This document shows positions 1 to 12,039 of a stretch of 64,000 nt of DNA, in pieces. The notes beneath the pieces are model-generated. The model saw nothing but the letters and a program-made list of their open reading frames with translations, did no database searches and had not been told where the DNA came from. Source of the DNA: Panulirus ornatus (Eukaryota > Arthropoda > Malacostraca > Decapoda > Palinuridae); the NCBI RefSeq assembly GCF_036320965.1, contig NC_092241.1, forward strand, positions 4,727,668 through 4,791,667. Direction: 5' to 3'. Every line of letters starts with the position of its first letter. The first letter of the stretch is position 1. A program made the position numbers and the translations under genes.

Positions 1-2329
1 AAAATAATTTCATTTTTCCACCTTTATTCTATATCTTGGATATTTTTTCACTTGCGATTATGACTTTTACATCCCCCCCACTATCTTGAATATTTTCATC
101 AACTGATTTTCAAAATATATGATGATGAGTATGAAACACCTTAAAAACAGGTGGGAAAATGCTGAAGAATTATATGATAATACAGATGAAAATGTACATA
201 TGACTACCTGATACATGCAAGTAAATAATGGAGGCAAAATACTAGGTTCTGCACTACTTACCAAACAAACATGAAGTTATGAACATGGCCTTCATAAGAA
301 CAACTGATTAAGTCAATCTGGAGTAATCTTATGGCTGAATATAAGTAAGAAGGAGCTCCTGGGGCAGGACGTAAGTTAGTAAGTATAAATAAAATATATA
401 TCAATAACTGTTGAAACTAAAATTAGATTGTTAGTGAAAGATATTTCATTTGGCAAACATATTCAAATTTGACATACTTACATGACATTTACTGGGCACT
501 TTCCTTTAGCATCCTTATGACTAGCACAATGAGTGTTTATGACTTTCTTAGAATATCATAAGCTGAAATTAAATCTCTTAAATCTGCACTCAGACATAGC
601 CCAAGTTTGGTCATTATGAGATTTACTGGACCTGGTATTTAAAATTCATTTTTCCAGATCTTTTGTTTACAAGATACTAAAGACAAAAGATTCCCTTTCA
701 CTGTATTTCCACATGTCTTTTTTGCAATATACAGTAGTGTTGCAGTTCACATTCTAATCATTATTCTCCAAATAAATAAAAGAATAAACAAAATCTTAAT
801 TTCATCTGCAGTATAAAACAGTGTGCTGTGAAGTAATGTGTGTTTAATTTTACTATGAAATGAATGATGATTCCAAGTTGTGTTACATTCACAGTATATT
901 CAGTATACTACAAGTTTTTGTGGTGGATTCATTCCTGGATCACTCTGATCTTATTTATGAAATTTTCAAGCAAAGTGTAATAATAGAACTATGTTTAGCA
1001 TCTGTGTACAAGGACTAAAACAAGGATTAAATGCAAAAGGATTTTACTTAGATAACTTGCATTATACGTTAATATTCGTTCAGTTCTTATAAAATCAAGA
1101 CAGCTCACAGACACTAACAATGTATCTGTCCACCGTATGATCAATAAATATAAAAAACAGAAGAAACATAGCTACTGTTAACCAAAGCTGACATCCATAT
1201 GATTTTGTACATATATTTCTGATACCAAAGGAATGAATAAATTATTTTCAAAATTTCACGAACACAAAGTTATGTACATATATTCAATATATCGCTGCTC
1301 ATTTACTACCTGTTCTTGAAATATCAGATGATTTATTAGGGCCTTAAAGTAATATTTGTTTTCCTTGAAATTCAAAATGAAAAGAGAATAAACATATGCT
1401 GTATTTTTCCCTTTTTGCAATAAAAAACAAGTACTCTGCATCCTGATATGACTCAAAAGGTTTATAAATGATCAAAGCATAAATTGTTCCTGTATAACAT
1501 TTAGAATGAGATTTGATAATCCATCAAAATGCTATATAAATATATGACAGAAAAGTAAACCTGTTGCTAGAATTTTCTTGAGAGAGATAAATCCATAAAA
1601 CTGACCTAAAGTGCGAATTGCACAGAGGAATCTGAATTAACATTCTTCGTGCCTGTTATTCAAATTCCATCACCTACTAAAGTGACATACTATCTTGTCT
1701 ATGAATTATCTCTCTATTCTCAGAGCCAAGTTCATTATCTAAATCACAAGGTGTAGCTGCTTCTATGTAAATATATTTTGTCATCTTCCAAAACAAATGT
1801 GTGAGAAAAGTAGAAATATCAATGTTTGGTGTTGGGGCTAAGATGGCTAGTAAACTAAAGATCAACTATTATTGTGGGTGGATTAAGAAAAGAATGGTTG
1901 TAGTATGCAAAAGGATATAGGTAGGTTGCTACTTTAGGGAAAATAGTAGGGTTATATTCTATGTAGAGCGATTCTTAAAAGAAACCAGGCATCCATCTTC
2001 TTGATCCTGTTTTTATATGCAACATGACTGGAGATTTATAAATACATAACTAACCCTACTAAAATCCAGAGTAACATTTCAAAATACATGTTTTAAATTT
2101 TTCTGTAGATGTGACATTATGGAAAAAATTTCTAAAGCGTTCATTCATTAAAAAAAGAACAGGTGCAATATCATATGAATACTTGAGCCACAATGCCTTT
2201 TTGGAATGTATCAAAACTAATGTAATCCACTGTGTATTCGGTGTAATTCAGGATGTCATGGCAAGTACCAAGTTTTGGGGAAGAACATTATTATAATATT
2301 CAGCTGGTGGTTATTTCTTAAGTTTCAGT
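1..2329. other. AT-rich non-coding DNA, nothing recognised
   Basis: Only short open frames of fewer than 70 codons occur, with no recognisable domain, splice-flanked exon or repeat family. I see no gene here. Confidence 0.6.
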
Positions 2330-2515
2330 ACTGCTGCTTTTCCCAAATTCACATAACATAAATGATTCAGAGACCCATTGATACCTTTTAACATGTTTGT
2401 ATTACTCGATTTTTATGACATGATAATGTAGATAAGCCAAACCGCAGTCAACTACAGCTGTTTGATTGAGAAACATTCCTTCACATAACATTCATCTGGT
2501 GACAATGGTCTGTCC
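2330..2515. repeat. 185-bp dispersed repeat, uninterrupted copy
   Basis: This stretch reads through from the GCTGCTTTTCCCAAATTC motif to the ACATTCATCTGGTGACAATGG-like end. A second, diverged copy in the same orientation lies at 2869-2891 joined to 4029-4190, where it is split by a Tigger transposon. This uninterrupted copy therefore shows the pre-insertion state of that site. The family of the repeat is unknown. The 350 bases that follow (2516-2868) hold nothing I recognise. Confidence 0.75.
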
Positions 2516-3123
2516 TCGCCTTGTTTATTTCTGAAAATTAGAATTTTTGTTAAAAATTTAATGATAAAGGTCAAACTATTATAAAGTTCAAAGATCTTAC
2601 ATTTCTTGTTATTCATATCAATTTGACAGCTTGCTAAGATATATTTCATTGTCAATTACTTTAAGATTTAGCCACAAAATGTATTCATTTTCTACTTAAA
2701 TCATAGTCTATTTATATTTTCATGACCTGACAAGTTTAGAAAAGTAAAAAAATGGTTACAAAAATGTGGCAAAGCCTGTGTATTCTAGTAAGAGCCTGGT
2801 TAATTTTGTCATTGAGAACATTTTCTTAGTAGCGTACCATACTAGGATAAGTGACCCCCTAATATTCTGCTGCTTTTCCCAAATTCATATACAAGTACAC
2901 CACTGAATTTCCAGCAACTGATGGTTCGGCACCTCCTTTAGTCCAGACAAAATTATGTGAGGGAACTTGAAATTACCGCGGCCCCCAGACTAGTTTACTG
3001 AGTGGTCACAGATGGCATTGTGTGTAGGGGACGCATATTAACATTCTTTACACTGCACTTGTTGGTGGTGATATCACAATTCTGTGGGATTCTTAGCTTA
3101 TTTTGCTTAAATTTAACCCTAGC

Positions 3124-3855
3124 TATGGTTTCTAAGACATATGAGAGTGTCAGTCGTGGTGTCAAACATAAACACCAGTCCATATCGATCCAAGATAAAG
3201 TAGAACTGTTGAAAAAAAATGGACTGTGGTGTTTCGGTGCATAAGCTGTGTGACATCTACAATATTGGTTCATCAACTATTTATGATATAATGAAGGAAA
3301 GGGAGAAAATATTGAAATTTTATGCAGACAGTGATTCCAAGAAGCAAATGATGATTAGGAAAACTATGAAAGATAGTAAGAGTACTGAGCATGATTGAGA
3401 GATGATGGAATAGTCTTGATAGTGTTGGAGTGATGGAGTGGACTTGTCAGGTAGCATGGTAATAGACCAGTTGAAGTGATGGAGTGGACTTGTCAGGAAG
3501 CATGATAATAGACCAGGCTACGCTGTTCCATAAAGACTTTAAATCATAACATGAGCATGACTATAGAGAAGGGTGGCTTCAAAGATTCAAGAAGCGTCAT
3601 GGAATTTCCATGAATGAAGTGTGCAGAGAAAAGCGGTCTGCAAACCACGAAGGAGCTGCTGAGTATGTGGACGAATTTGTGAAACTCGTAGCTGACAAGC
3701 ACCTCAGTCCTGAGCAAGTGTATAATGCAGATGAAACTGCATTATTCTGGCGATGTACACCTAGGAAAACACAAACAACAGAAGACGAAGAAGACCCCAC
3801 AGGATTCAAACAATCTAAGGACAGACTTACCATCTTAGGGTGCTCAAACATATAA
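3124..3855 (+). pseudogene. Tigger/Jerky-type transposase, broken
   Basis: Two blocks are recognisable. The N-terminal block (about 3160-3400) encodes SISIQDKVELLKK followed, after a frameshift, by a CDIYNIGSSTVYDI-like stretch. This is the psq-type helix-turn-helix DNA-binding region of pogo/Tigger transposases. The second block (3570-3855) encodes a CENP-B-like WLQRFKKRHGIS segment, then QVYNADETALFWR, which carries the second-strand aspartate of the DDE catalytic core, then KDRLTILGCSN. The protein would bind the element's inverted repeats and move it by cut and paste into TA. The sequence after the KDRLTILGCSN motif is missing and several stops intervene, so no active enzyme is made. Family assignment rests on motifs read by eye. 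Confidence 0.75.
3429..3516 (+). repeat. 42-bp tandem duplication inside Tigger copy 1
   Basis: Two nearly identical 42-bp units (3429-3470 and 3475-3516) are separated by TTGA. They duplicate the segment encoding the region just after the helix-turn-helix. The other Tigger copy at 27325 has only one unit, so the duplication arose in this copy. Confidence 0.8.
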
Positions 3856-4190
3856 TATTTGTTTAAATATCTAGCAATCCATGGTATACGTTAAACACAT
3901 GGGAATGTATAGTCAGTGGGTTAGAGGTGTGTTGTTGAATTATTATTACGTGACCATGGTTGGTCCGGTAAAATGGTTAATCTGGCAAGGCTTTGGAAGA
4001 AATAGTGCGGGAAAATTGGGTGTATCTGTAACATAAATGAAATGGAGGAGATCCATTGAAACCTTTTAACAAGTTTGTATTACCTGAGTCTTATGACATG
4101 CTAACTTAGATAAAGTCAAACCAGTCAACCACAGCTGTTTGATTGAGAAATGTTCTTTCACATAACATTCACTTAGTAACAATGGTTAAA

Positions 4191-4645
4191 AATCTGTGAA
4201 CTGAACCCAAAATTCAAATGTTCAAGTACAATTCAAGCATGCATCCAACAGTATCAAACAGCTAGCCACAACAATAACTTCATAGTATTTTAGGTACTTT
4301 TAAAATGAGAATAACAAAGAATGCCCCATTACAATATTCTTTTGTTTACCTTTCCTTCTCGCTAACTCTTCATTGCATAAAAAAGGATAAGGTATCAAAG
4401 GTTAAAATTATGGGCTTAGCGTCTCAATCACTGTGAAGTTTGATAGAAATGATACAGACCTGGCTTTCATGGTTCATTCACCAGTCACCATATCTTGCCT
4501 ATGGGCTATCCACATGCTGCAGTCTAGCATCCTATCTAGTACCACTAGCACAGTTGGCAAGTTAATACAAGTGAAAGAAAAGAGAAAATACCCCTGGAAA
4601 ATACCTGTAATTATTCTTCAAAAAAATAAGAGATCATCTGGAATA
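4191..4645. other. Unassigned spacer
   Basis: No repeat family or coding signal is recognisable between the end of the 185-bp repeat and the minisatellite. Confidence 0.5.
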
Positions 4646-4649
4646 TTTT

Positions 4650-4772
4650 GGTAGAAACATTTGGTAGTAGTAGTGGGTAGGAACATTAGATGGGTGCTTT
4701 AGAAAAGTAGTAGGTTGAAATATTGGGTAGACACAATAGGCAGAAATAATTGGGAGGAACATTAGGTAGGAG
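4650..4772. repeat. Degenerate minisatellite built on a TAGGAACATTAGG-like unit
   Basis: Degenerate units of roughly 16-20 bp carrying GGTAGGAACATTAG-like words follow one another up to the start of the RTE copy. A related array lies at 10688-10830. The units are too diverged to give an exact copy number by eye. Confidence 0.65.
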
Positions 4773-4861
4773 ACCCTGACAGGGCTAGAAACCCTTCCCT
4801 CCCTGTATTTTAACTTTCTAAAAGGGGAAACAGAAGAAGGAGTCACGCATGGAGTACTCAT

Positions 4862-5610
4862 CCTCCTCGAAGGCTCAGATTGGGGTGTCTAAATGTGTGT
4901 GGATGTAACCAAGATGAGAAAAAAGGAGAGATAGGTAGTATGTTTGAGGAAAGGAACCTGAATGTTTTGGCTCTGAGTGAAACAAAGCTCAAGGGTAAGG
5001 GGGCAGAGTGGTTTGGAAATGTCTTGGGAGTAAAGTCAGGGGTTAGTGAGAGGACAAGAGCAAGGGAAAGAGTACCACTACTCCTGAAACAGGAGTGGTG
5101 GGAATATGTGATAAAGTGTAAGAAATTAAACTCTAGATTGATATCTGAAAACGGAAAGTGGATGGAGAGAGATGGGTGATTATTGGTGCATATGCACCTG
5201 GGCATGAGAAGAAAGATCATGAGAGGCAAGTGTTCTGGGAGCAGTTGAGTGAGTGTTAGTAGTTTTGATGCATGAGACCAGGTTACAGTGATGTGTGATT
5301 TGAAAGCAAAGGTGAGTAATGTGGCAGTTGAGGGAATAATTGGTGTACATGGGGTGTTCAGTGTTGTAAATGGAAATGGTGAAGAGCTTGTCGATTTATG
5401 TGCTGAAAAATGACTGGTGATTGGGAATACCTGGTTTAAAAAGAGAGATATACATAAGTATACGTATGTAAGTAGGAGAGATGGCCAGAGAGGGTTATTG
5501 GATTACGTGTTAATTGATAGGCGTGAGAAAGAGAGACTTTTGGATGTTAATGTGCTGAGAGGCAAAGGTGAGGATTTGTAGAGGTTTTCAGAAAAGAAGG
5601 GAGAATGTTG
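4862..5610 (+). pseudogene. APE-type endonuclease of RTE copy 1, broken
   Basis: The reading frame starts around RLGCLNVCGCN with no clear ATG. It shows LALSETKLKG (the glutamate motif of APE nucleases), a GAYAPG stretch just after a frameshift, then a decayed form of the GDLNAKV motif near 5300. Other copies end the domain with SDHYLVEAKVKI. Here a deletion at about 5562 removes the SDH segment that supplies the catalytic histidine. The enzyme nicks target DNA to prime reverse transcription. This copy cannot be functional because of stops and the missing motif. Confidence 0.8.
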
Positions 5611-6235
5611 GGGTGAAGAGAGTGGTGAGAGTAAGTGAAATTGGGAAGGAGACTTGCGTGAGGAAGTACCAGGAGAGACTGAGTACAGAATGGAAAAAGG
5701 TGAGAACAAAGGACATAAGGGGAGTGGGGGAGGAATGGGATGTATTTAGGGAAGCAATGATGGCTTGCGCAAAAGATGCTTGTGGCATGAGAAGCGGGGA
5801 AGGTGGGCAGATTAGAAAGGGTAGTGAGTGGTGGGATGAAAAAGTAAGATTATTAGTGAAAGAGAAGAGAGAGGCATTTGGATGATTTTTGCAGGGAAAT
5901 AATGCAAATGACTGGAAGATGTATAAAAGAAAGAGGCAGGAGGTCAAGAGAAAGGTGCAAGAGGTGAAAAAGAGGGCAAATGAGAGTTGGGGTGAGAGAG
6001 TATCATTAAATCTTAGGGAGCATAAAAAGATGTTTTGGAAGGAGGTAAATAAAGTGCGTAAAACAAGGAAACAAATGAGAACATCACTGAAGGGGGCTAA
6101 TGGGAAGGTGATAACAAGTAGTGGTGATGTGAGGAGATGGAGTGAGTATTTTGAAGGTGTGTTGAATGTGTTTGATGACAGAGAGGCAGATATAGGGTGT
6201 TTTGAGTGAGGTGGTGTGCAAAGTGAGAGGTTTAG

Positions 6236-7798
6236 GGAGAATGATTTGGTAAACAGAGAAGAGGTAGTAAAAACTTTGCAGAAGATGAAAGCCAGCAAGG
6301 CAGCGGGTTTGGATGGTATTGCAGTGGAATTTATTTAAAAAGGGGATGACTGTATTGTTGACTGGTTGGTAAGGTTATCTAATGTATGTATGACTCATGG
6401 TAAGGTGCCTGAGGATTGGCGGAATGCTTGCATAGTGCCATTGTACAAAGGCAAAGGGGATAAAAGTGAGTGCTCAAATTACAGAGGTATAAGTTTGTTG
6501 AGTATTCCTGGTAAATTATATGGGAGGGTATTAATTGAGAGGGTGAAGGCATGTACAGAGCATCAGATTGGGGAAGAGCAGCGTGGCTTTAGAAGTGGTA
6601 GAGAATATGTGGATCAGGTGTTTGCTTTGAAGAATGTATGTGAGAAATACTTAGAAAAGCATATGGATTTGTATGTAGCATTTATGGATCTGGAGAAGGC
6701 ATATGATAGAGTTGATAGAGATGCTCTGTGAAAGGTATTAAGAATATATGGTGTGGGAGGCAAGTTGTTAGAAGCAGTGAAAAGTTCTTATCGAGGATGT
6801 AAGGCATGTGTATGTGTAGGAAGAGAGGAAAGTGATTGGTTCTCAGTGAATGTTGGTTTGCGGCAGGGGTGCGTAATGTCTCCATGGTTGTTTAATTTGT
6901 TTATGGATGGGATTGTTAGGGAGGTGAATGCATGAGTTTTGGAAAGAGGGGCAAGTATGCAGTCTGTTGTGGATGAGAGAGCTTGGGAAGTGAGTCAGCT
7001 GTTGTTCACTGATGATAGAGTGCTAGTGGCTGATTTGGGTGAGAAACTGCAGAAGCTGGTGACTGAGTTTGGTGAAGTGTGTGAGAGAAGAAAGCTGACA
7101 GTAAACATGAATAAGAGCAAGGTTATTAGGTACAGTAGGGTTGAGGGACAAGTCAGTTGGGAGATAAATTTGAATGGAGAAAAACTGGAGGAAGTGAGGT
7201 GTTTTAGATATCTGGGAGTGGATTTGGCAGCGGACGGAACCATGGAAGCGGAAGTCATAGGGTGGGTGAGGGGGCAAAAGTTCTGGGAGCGTTGAAAAAT
7301 GTGTGGAAGTCTAGAACATTATCTTGGAAAGCAAAAATGGGTATGTTTGAAGGAATAGTGGTTCCAAGAATGTTATATGGTTGTGAGGCATGGGCTATAT
7401 AGAGTTGTGCGGAGGAGGGTGGATGTGCTGGAAATGAGATGTTTGAGGACAGTATGTGGTGTGAGGTGGTTTGATCGAGTAAGTAATGAAAGAGTAAGAG
7501 ATATGTGGTAATAAAAAGTGTGGTTGAGAGAGCAGAAGAGGGTGTTTTGAAGTGGTTTGGTCACATGGAGAGAATGATTGAGGAAAGATTGACAAAGAGG
7601 ATATATGTGTAAGAGGTGGAGGGAACGAGGAGAAGTGGGAGACCAAACTGGAGGTGGAAAGATGGAGTGAAAAAGATTTTGAGTGATCAGGGCCTGAACA
7701 TGCAGGAGGGTGAAAGACGTGCAAGGAAGAGAGTGAATTGGAACGATATAGTATATTGCGGTCGACGTGCTGTCAATGGATTGAACCAGGGCATATGA
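6236..7798 (+). pseudogene. Reverse transcriptase of RTE copy 1, broken
   Basis: Ordered RT motifs can be read across several short frames: CIVPLYKGKGDK, AFMDLEKAYDR, LRQGCVMSPWLF, then LLFTDD, where younger copies have LLFADD. These are followed by CFRYLGVDLAADG and the C-terminal GRPNWRWKDGVKK segment. The linker between endonuclease and RT (about 5620-6230) is lysine/arginine rich. In-frame stops at several points (for example after VDRDAL and in the MDGIVREVNA region) and the altered FADD box show an old, dead copy. It has the long-form 3' UTR, consistent with its age. Confidence 0.85.
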
Positions 7799-8212
7799 AG
7801 CATCTGGGGTAAACTATGGAAAGTTTTGTAGGGACTGGATGTGGAAAGGGAGCTGTGGTTTCGGTGCATTATACATGACAGCTAGAGACTGAGTGTGAAC
7901 AAATGAGGCCTTTGTTGTCTTTTCCTAGCGCTACCTCGCGCACATGCGGGGGAGGGGTTATTATTTAATGTGTGGCAGGGTGGTGACGGGAATGAATAAG
8001 GACAGACAGTATGAATTTTGCACGTGTATATATGTATATGTCTGTGTTTATATATATGTATATGTTGAGATGTATAGGCATGTATATGTGTGTGTGTGGA
8101 CGTGTATGTATATTCATGTGTATGTGGATGGGTAGGGCCATTCTTTCGTCTGTTTACTTGTGATACCTTGCTAACGTGGGAGACAGCGACAAAGTATAAT
8201 AAATAAATAAAT

Positions 8213-8365
8213 CTCTGACGCCCATTCCGTCCGGTAACTCTCTAAAGGGGGTGGCCATGGCAAAATTCTCCATAACTGGTGAACTCCCGAGCCACTTCTA
8301 CTGGCTTGACATGATACAGAGTTTGCCAAGGAATACCAAAGATGGGAAGACTTATCTTTTTTATT
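8213..8365. other. Short unassigned segment between two RTE copies
   Basis: A GACGCCCATTCCGTCCGG stretch and a CTCTAAAGGGGGTGGCCATGG word occur here. A related word in opposite orientation (GTGGCCATCCCCTTGAGGGAG) lies at 10932-10952, which suggests a dispersed repeat, but the family is not recognised. Confidence 0.4.
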
Positions 8366-9752
8366 TCTTTATTATACTTAATCACTGTCTCCCCTGTTAG
8401 CGAGGTAGCGCAAGGAAACAGACAAAAGAATGGCCCAACACACCCACATACACATGTATATAAATAAACACCTATACACACACATATACATACCTATACA
8501 TATCAACCTATACATATATACACATGTACATATTCATACTTAATGCCTTCATCCATTCACGTAGCTACCCCGCCAAATGTGAGATAGCATCCCCCCCTTG
8601 GTGAGGTAGTGCATGGAAAAGACAAAAAGGTCACATTTATTCACACTCAGTCTCTAGCTGTCATGTGTAAAGCACTGAAGCCACAGCTCCCTTTCTTCAT
8701 CCAGGCCCCACAAAACTTTCCATGGTTTACCCCAGATGCTTCACATGCCCTGGTTCAATCCACTGACAGTACGTCAACCCCGGTATACCACATCATTCCA
8801 ATTCATTCTATTCCTTGCATGCCTTTCGCCTTCCTATATGTTCAGGCCCCAATCGCTCAAAATCTTTTTCACTCCATCCTTCCACCTCCAATTTGGTCTC
8901 CTGCTTCTTGTTCCCTCCACCTTTGACACATATATCCTCTTTGTCAATCTTTCCTCACTCATTCTCTCCATGTGATCATACCATTTCAACACACCCTCTT
9001 CTGCCTCTCTCAACCACACTCTTTTTATTACCACACATCTCTCTTACCCTTTCATTACTCACTCAATCAAACCATCTCACACCACATACTGTCCGCAAAC
9101 ACTTCATTTCCAACACATCCATCCTCCTCCATACAACCCTATCTATAACCCATGCCTCGCAACCATATAACATTGTTGGAACCACCATTCCTTAAGACAT
9201 ATCCAGTTTTGCTCCGAGATAACGTTCTCACCTTCCACACATTCTTCAATTCTCCCAGAACCTTTGCCCCCTCCCCAACCCTTTAACTCACTTCCGCTTC
9301 CATGGTTCCATCCGCTGCCAAATCACTCCCAGATATCTAAAATTTTCACTTCACTTCTTGTTTTTCTCCATTCAAACTTACCTCCCAATTAACTTATCCC
9401 TCAACCCTACTGAACCTAATAACCATGCTCTTATTCACATTTACTCCCAGCTTTCTTCTTTCACACACTTTACCAAACTCAAGTCACCAACTTCTGTAGT
9501 TTTTCACCCAAAGTGGCCAACAGTGCTGTATCATCAGTGAACAACAACTGGCTCACTTCCCAAGCCCTCTCATCCACAACAGACTGCATACTTGCCGCTC
9601 TCTCCAAAACATTTGCATTCACCTCCCTAACCACCTCATCCATAAACATATTAAACAACCATGGAGACATCACGCACCCCTGCCGCAAACTGACATTCAC
9701 TGGGAACCAATCACTTTCCTCTCTTCCTACTCGCACACGTGCCTTACATAAT
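8366..9752 (-). mobile_element. RTE-like LINE, 5'-truncated (copy 2)
   Basis: Reading the minus strand from 9752, the copy starts at the RVGREESDWF part of the RT and passes LRQGCVMSPWLFN, LLFTDDTALLA (near 9500) and the C-terminal segment. It ends in a long-form 3' UTR whose terminal module lies at 8385-8430. Frameshifts break the RT throughout (for example near 9300 and 9200). It faces copy 1 tail to tail, with about 150 bp between them. Confidence 0.85.
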
Positions 9753-10687
9753 TTTCAGTAACACACAGTCAAGGAATCCTAACATGGGTTTAGGTGAATG
9801 AAACAGGAAACTTTACTTCAAATTCAACTTTTTAAAAGCAAGTGCGTTCTAAAAATGATACTTGAAATGAGAATCTGTTGGAACAAATAAAACCAAAATC
9901 TATTATCTCCTCTCAATTCTTTGAAAGGCTAGAAAATTTATAGCCTACTATGTGAGAAACTGATACAAAATCAGTCAAAATCAGCACATGTAATTATGCA
10001 GAGTAAATGTACATACGTGTAAACCTTAGAGATGTCATATTAACTACTGAATTAAGTATGGATGTTCAAGGTCTACTTATCACTTGGAAGTATTAGAACC
10101 AAAGACTACTGAACTACTTCAGTTGTACTTGAATACTTGAACTAAAAATTACAAATCTGGATCAGTTAGGGTCATAACCAAATGTCTCTTAACAGTTTCT
10201 GTGAGGGAAAAAAAAAAAATCACGTCATGCACTTCCAGCTACTAGTAATGGCTACTCATCAGACAGAATATGTATAATAAATCAAAACCACCTCAGTATT
10301 TCAGAAAAATAGAATATCAAACATTCAATGACAAAGTGCAAGTAAGTAGGTAGATAGTAGCTGGTAGGCAGTCAACGACCAGGAAGGTATATTACCGGTA
10401 CTACCTGCTTCGGTATCAGGAGGGTTAACAACAGCTGTGTACTAAGCCAGTACATCAGTGGTTGTCAAGTTATACTCCTCTGACCCATGTAGCTGTCTTT
10501 TCCTTCTGCCTCGCCTACAAATGGGGTGCTGACATTATGAACACAAATGCACAATCTCTTCATGTCCCACTCAACACTTGATAACATGCAACTCACAGAA
10601 TTCATTCTTTGTAACTTTATTTTCCTGCAGTGAGTGCTATGCAGTAGCCCAACCTTTTGGCAAAATGGAAGGAGCAATAGATGGATT
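9753..10687. other. Unassigned non-coding DNA
   Basis: No coding or repeat family is recognised. A short poly-A run near 10210 is the only simple sequence. Confidence 0.5.
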
Positions 10688-10830
10688 CAGAACATTAAGT
10701 AGGAGCATGAGGTAGAAACATTAAGTTGAAGTAGCAGATAGAAACATTAGGTTGGAGCATTAGGTAGAAGTAGCAGGTAGGAACACTGGGCAAGAACATT
10801 AGGTAGACACATAAGGTGGAAGCCTCTGGA
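10688..10830. repeat. Second TAGGAACATTAGG-like minisatellite array
   Basis: Words such as GAACATTAAGTAGGAGCAT, GAAACATTAGGTTGGAGCAT and AAGAACATTAGGTAGACAC follow one another with degenerate spacing. It is related to 4650-4772 but no RTE follows it. Confidence 0.65.
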
Positions 10831-12029
10831 AACACTGTGCTAGAGTTGCCCACTGCCAATGGCCTGCTAAAAGTGAAGCAACATAGGCTAAGAAGCAGCA
10901 CTAGCGTTCACCAGTTATTGAGACTTTTGCTGTGGCCATCCCCTTGAGGGAGTTACTGTAGGGAACAGGCATCAGATATATATACAGACAGCTAAACTGA
11001 AATGCTGGAGGAAAAGACACTGAGTGTTATTATGCAGAGTTACCATGTTCTGTTGGTACTGGTGTAACTATCATAATGCATGTACATGTTCATGATGTTG
11101 AATTCTTCATGTGACTACAATCTCAAAATTTCTGTGGTTTAACTGTTCAAGGGCATCAACTTATCAGGAGCTAAGTAAAATTCTGATCTGCAATAATCTG
11201 AGAATTTCCAACATTTAAGAAGAAATATCTAATTAGTATACCCACACAGATACACAGGTCTAATTAGTACATACCCACAGTTCCTTCAAGGCAACAATTG
11301 TAGTGTTGTGGAGGGATGGTCCAATAAGTGGGTTCATTTGGTGCATATAGCAACACAGCCAGCTGAAATGTAGAGAAAATCATTATGGTATTGAAAAATT
11401 ACATATGATATGATTAACAAGGGCTATTTCATGTTATTCTATTTATAACACCCCTTGCTTTTTGAGGTGATATCTTACTAAAGTTTTGCATGTCTAACTT
11501 GACAGTACAGATTAATGTTTGAGTACAGTCTGGGAACCTAGCCTGTAACCACTCCAATGAGTTTGTGTATTCTTTTATGTCTTAGAGCAAAAAAAGAAAA
11601 AAAAATCCCTAAAACAGTGAGTTTTCAGGTATAAAATAAAATTTTTCCAGAAAAGGGATAAGATTCAAATATACTACCTCATAAGAGAAACACCCTGTAC
11701 AATATATGTCACCACCCCAAGTATGGGCATAAATCACACAGAATCTACCCTCTCAAACTCACAACCACCGCCAGTTATAGTCACTTAAGTGAGCAAGCAA
11801 GGATGACAACTAATGAAATAAAGTGATGGCCAGGAGCAAGGGTAATTACATCAGCATTGGTGAATCTCCCTTCTCCAGAAGAGAAAATAGTCTTTTATAC
11901 CTGAAAATTCCATTTCTCTAACAAAGTCTTATTTTCCTTCAGATGATTCATAGATACATTAAATAGAAGGGTATACTTGGGATATCACAAAGAAGTCTCA
12001 TGAAGCAGAGCTTTCCAACCACAATCTTT
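10831..12029. other. Unassigned non-coding DNA
   Basis: A segment at 10932-10970 resembles, in inverse orientation, part of 8213-8365. Otherwise nothing is recognised. Confidence 0.45.
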
Positions 12030-12039
12030 GAGTGAAACA

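Larger units (their letters stand above)
2892..4028 (+). mobile_element. Decayed TcMar-Tigger DNA transposon (copy 1)
   Basis: The element starts CAAGTACACCACTGAATTTC directly after a TA and ends TGTATCTG directly before a TA. Its ends match the better preserved Tigger element at 27325-28087. The interior carries pieces of a Tigger/Jerky-type transposase on the + strand. The flanking 185-bp repeat continues across the insertion (2869-2891 to 4029-4190), and the empty counterpart at 2330-2515 confirms the boundaries and the TA target duplication. A 42-bp segment is duplicated inside at 3429-3470 and 3475-3516. Stops and frameshifts make it inactive. Confidence 0.8.
4778..8212 (+). mobile_element. 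RTE-like LINE, old near full-length copy (copy 1)
   Basis: It begins inside the 5' leader (about 80 bases shorter than the leader seen at 62922 and 56905). It then runs through endonuclease, RT and a long-form 3' UTR, ending in the conserved GGGAGACAGCGACAAAG module and an (AATA)n tail at about 8212. At 3.4 kb it gives the size of the family. Non-LTR elements of the RTE group copy by target-primed reverse transcription using APE endonuclease and RT from one long protein. The RTE call rests on the APE-RT order, the short length, the absence of an obvious gag ORF, and the simple-repeat tail. Confidence 0.85.

Noticed and set aside
16..2300. Several 60-70-codon frames in the first 2.3 kb
   Set aside because: Composition follows the AT-rich DNA, with no splice context and no domain.
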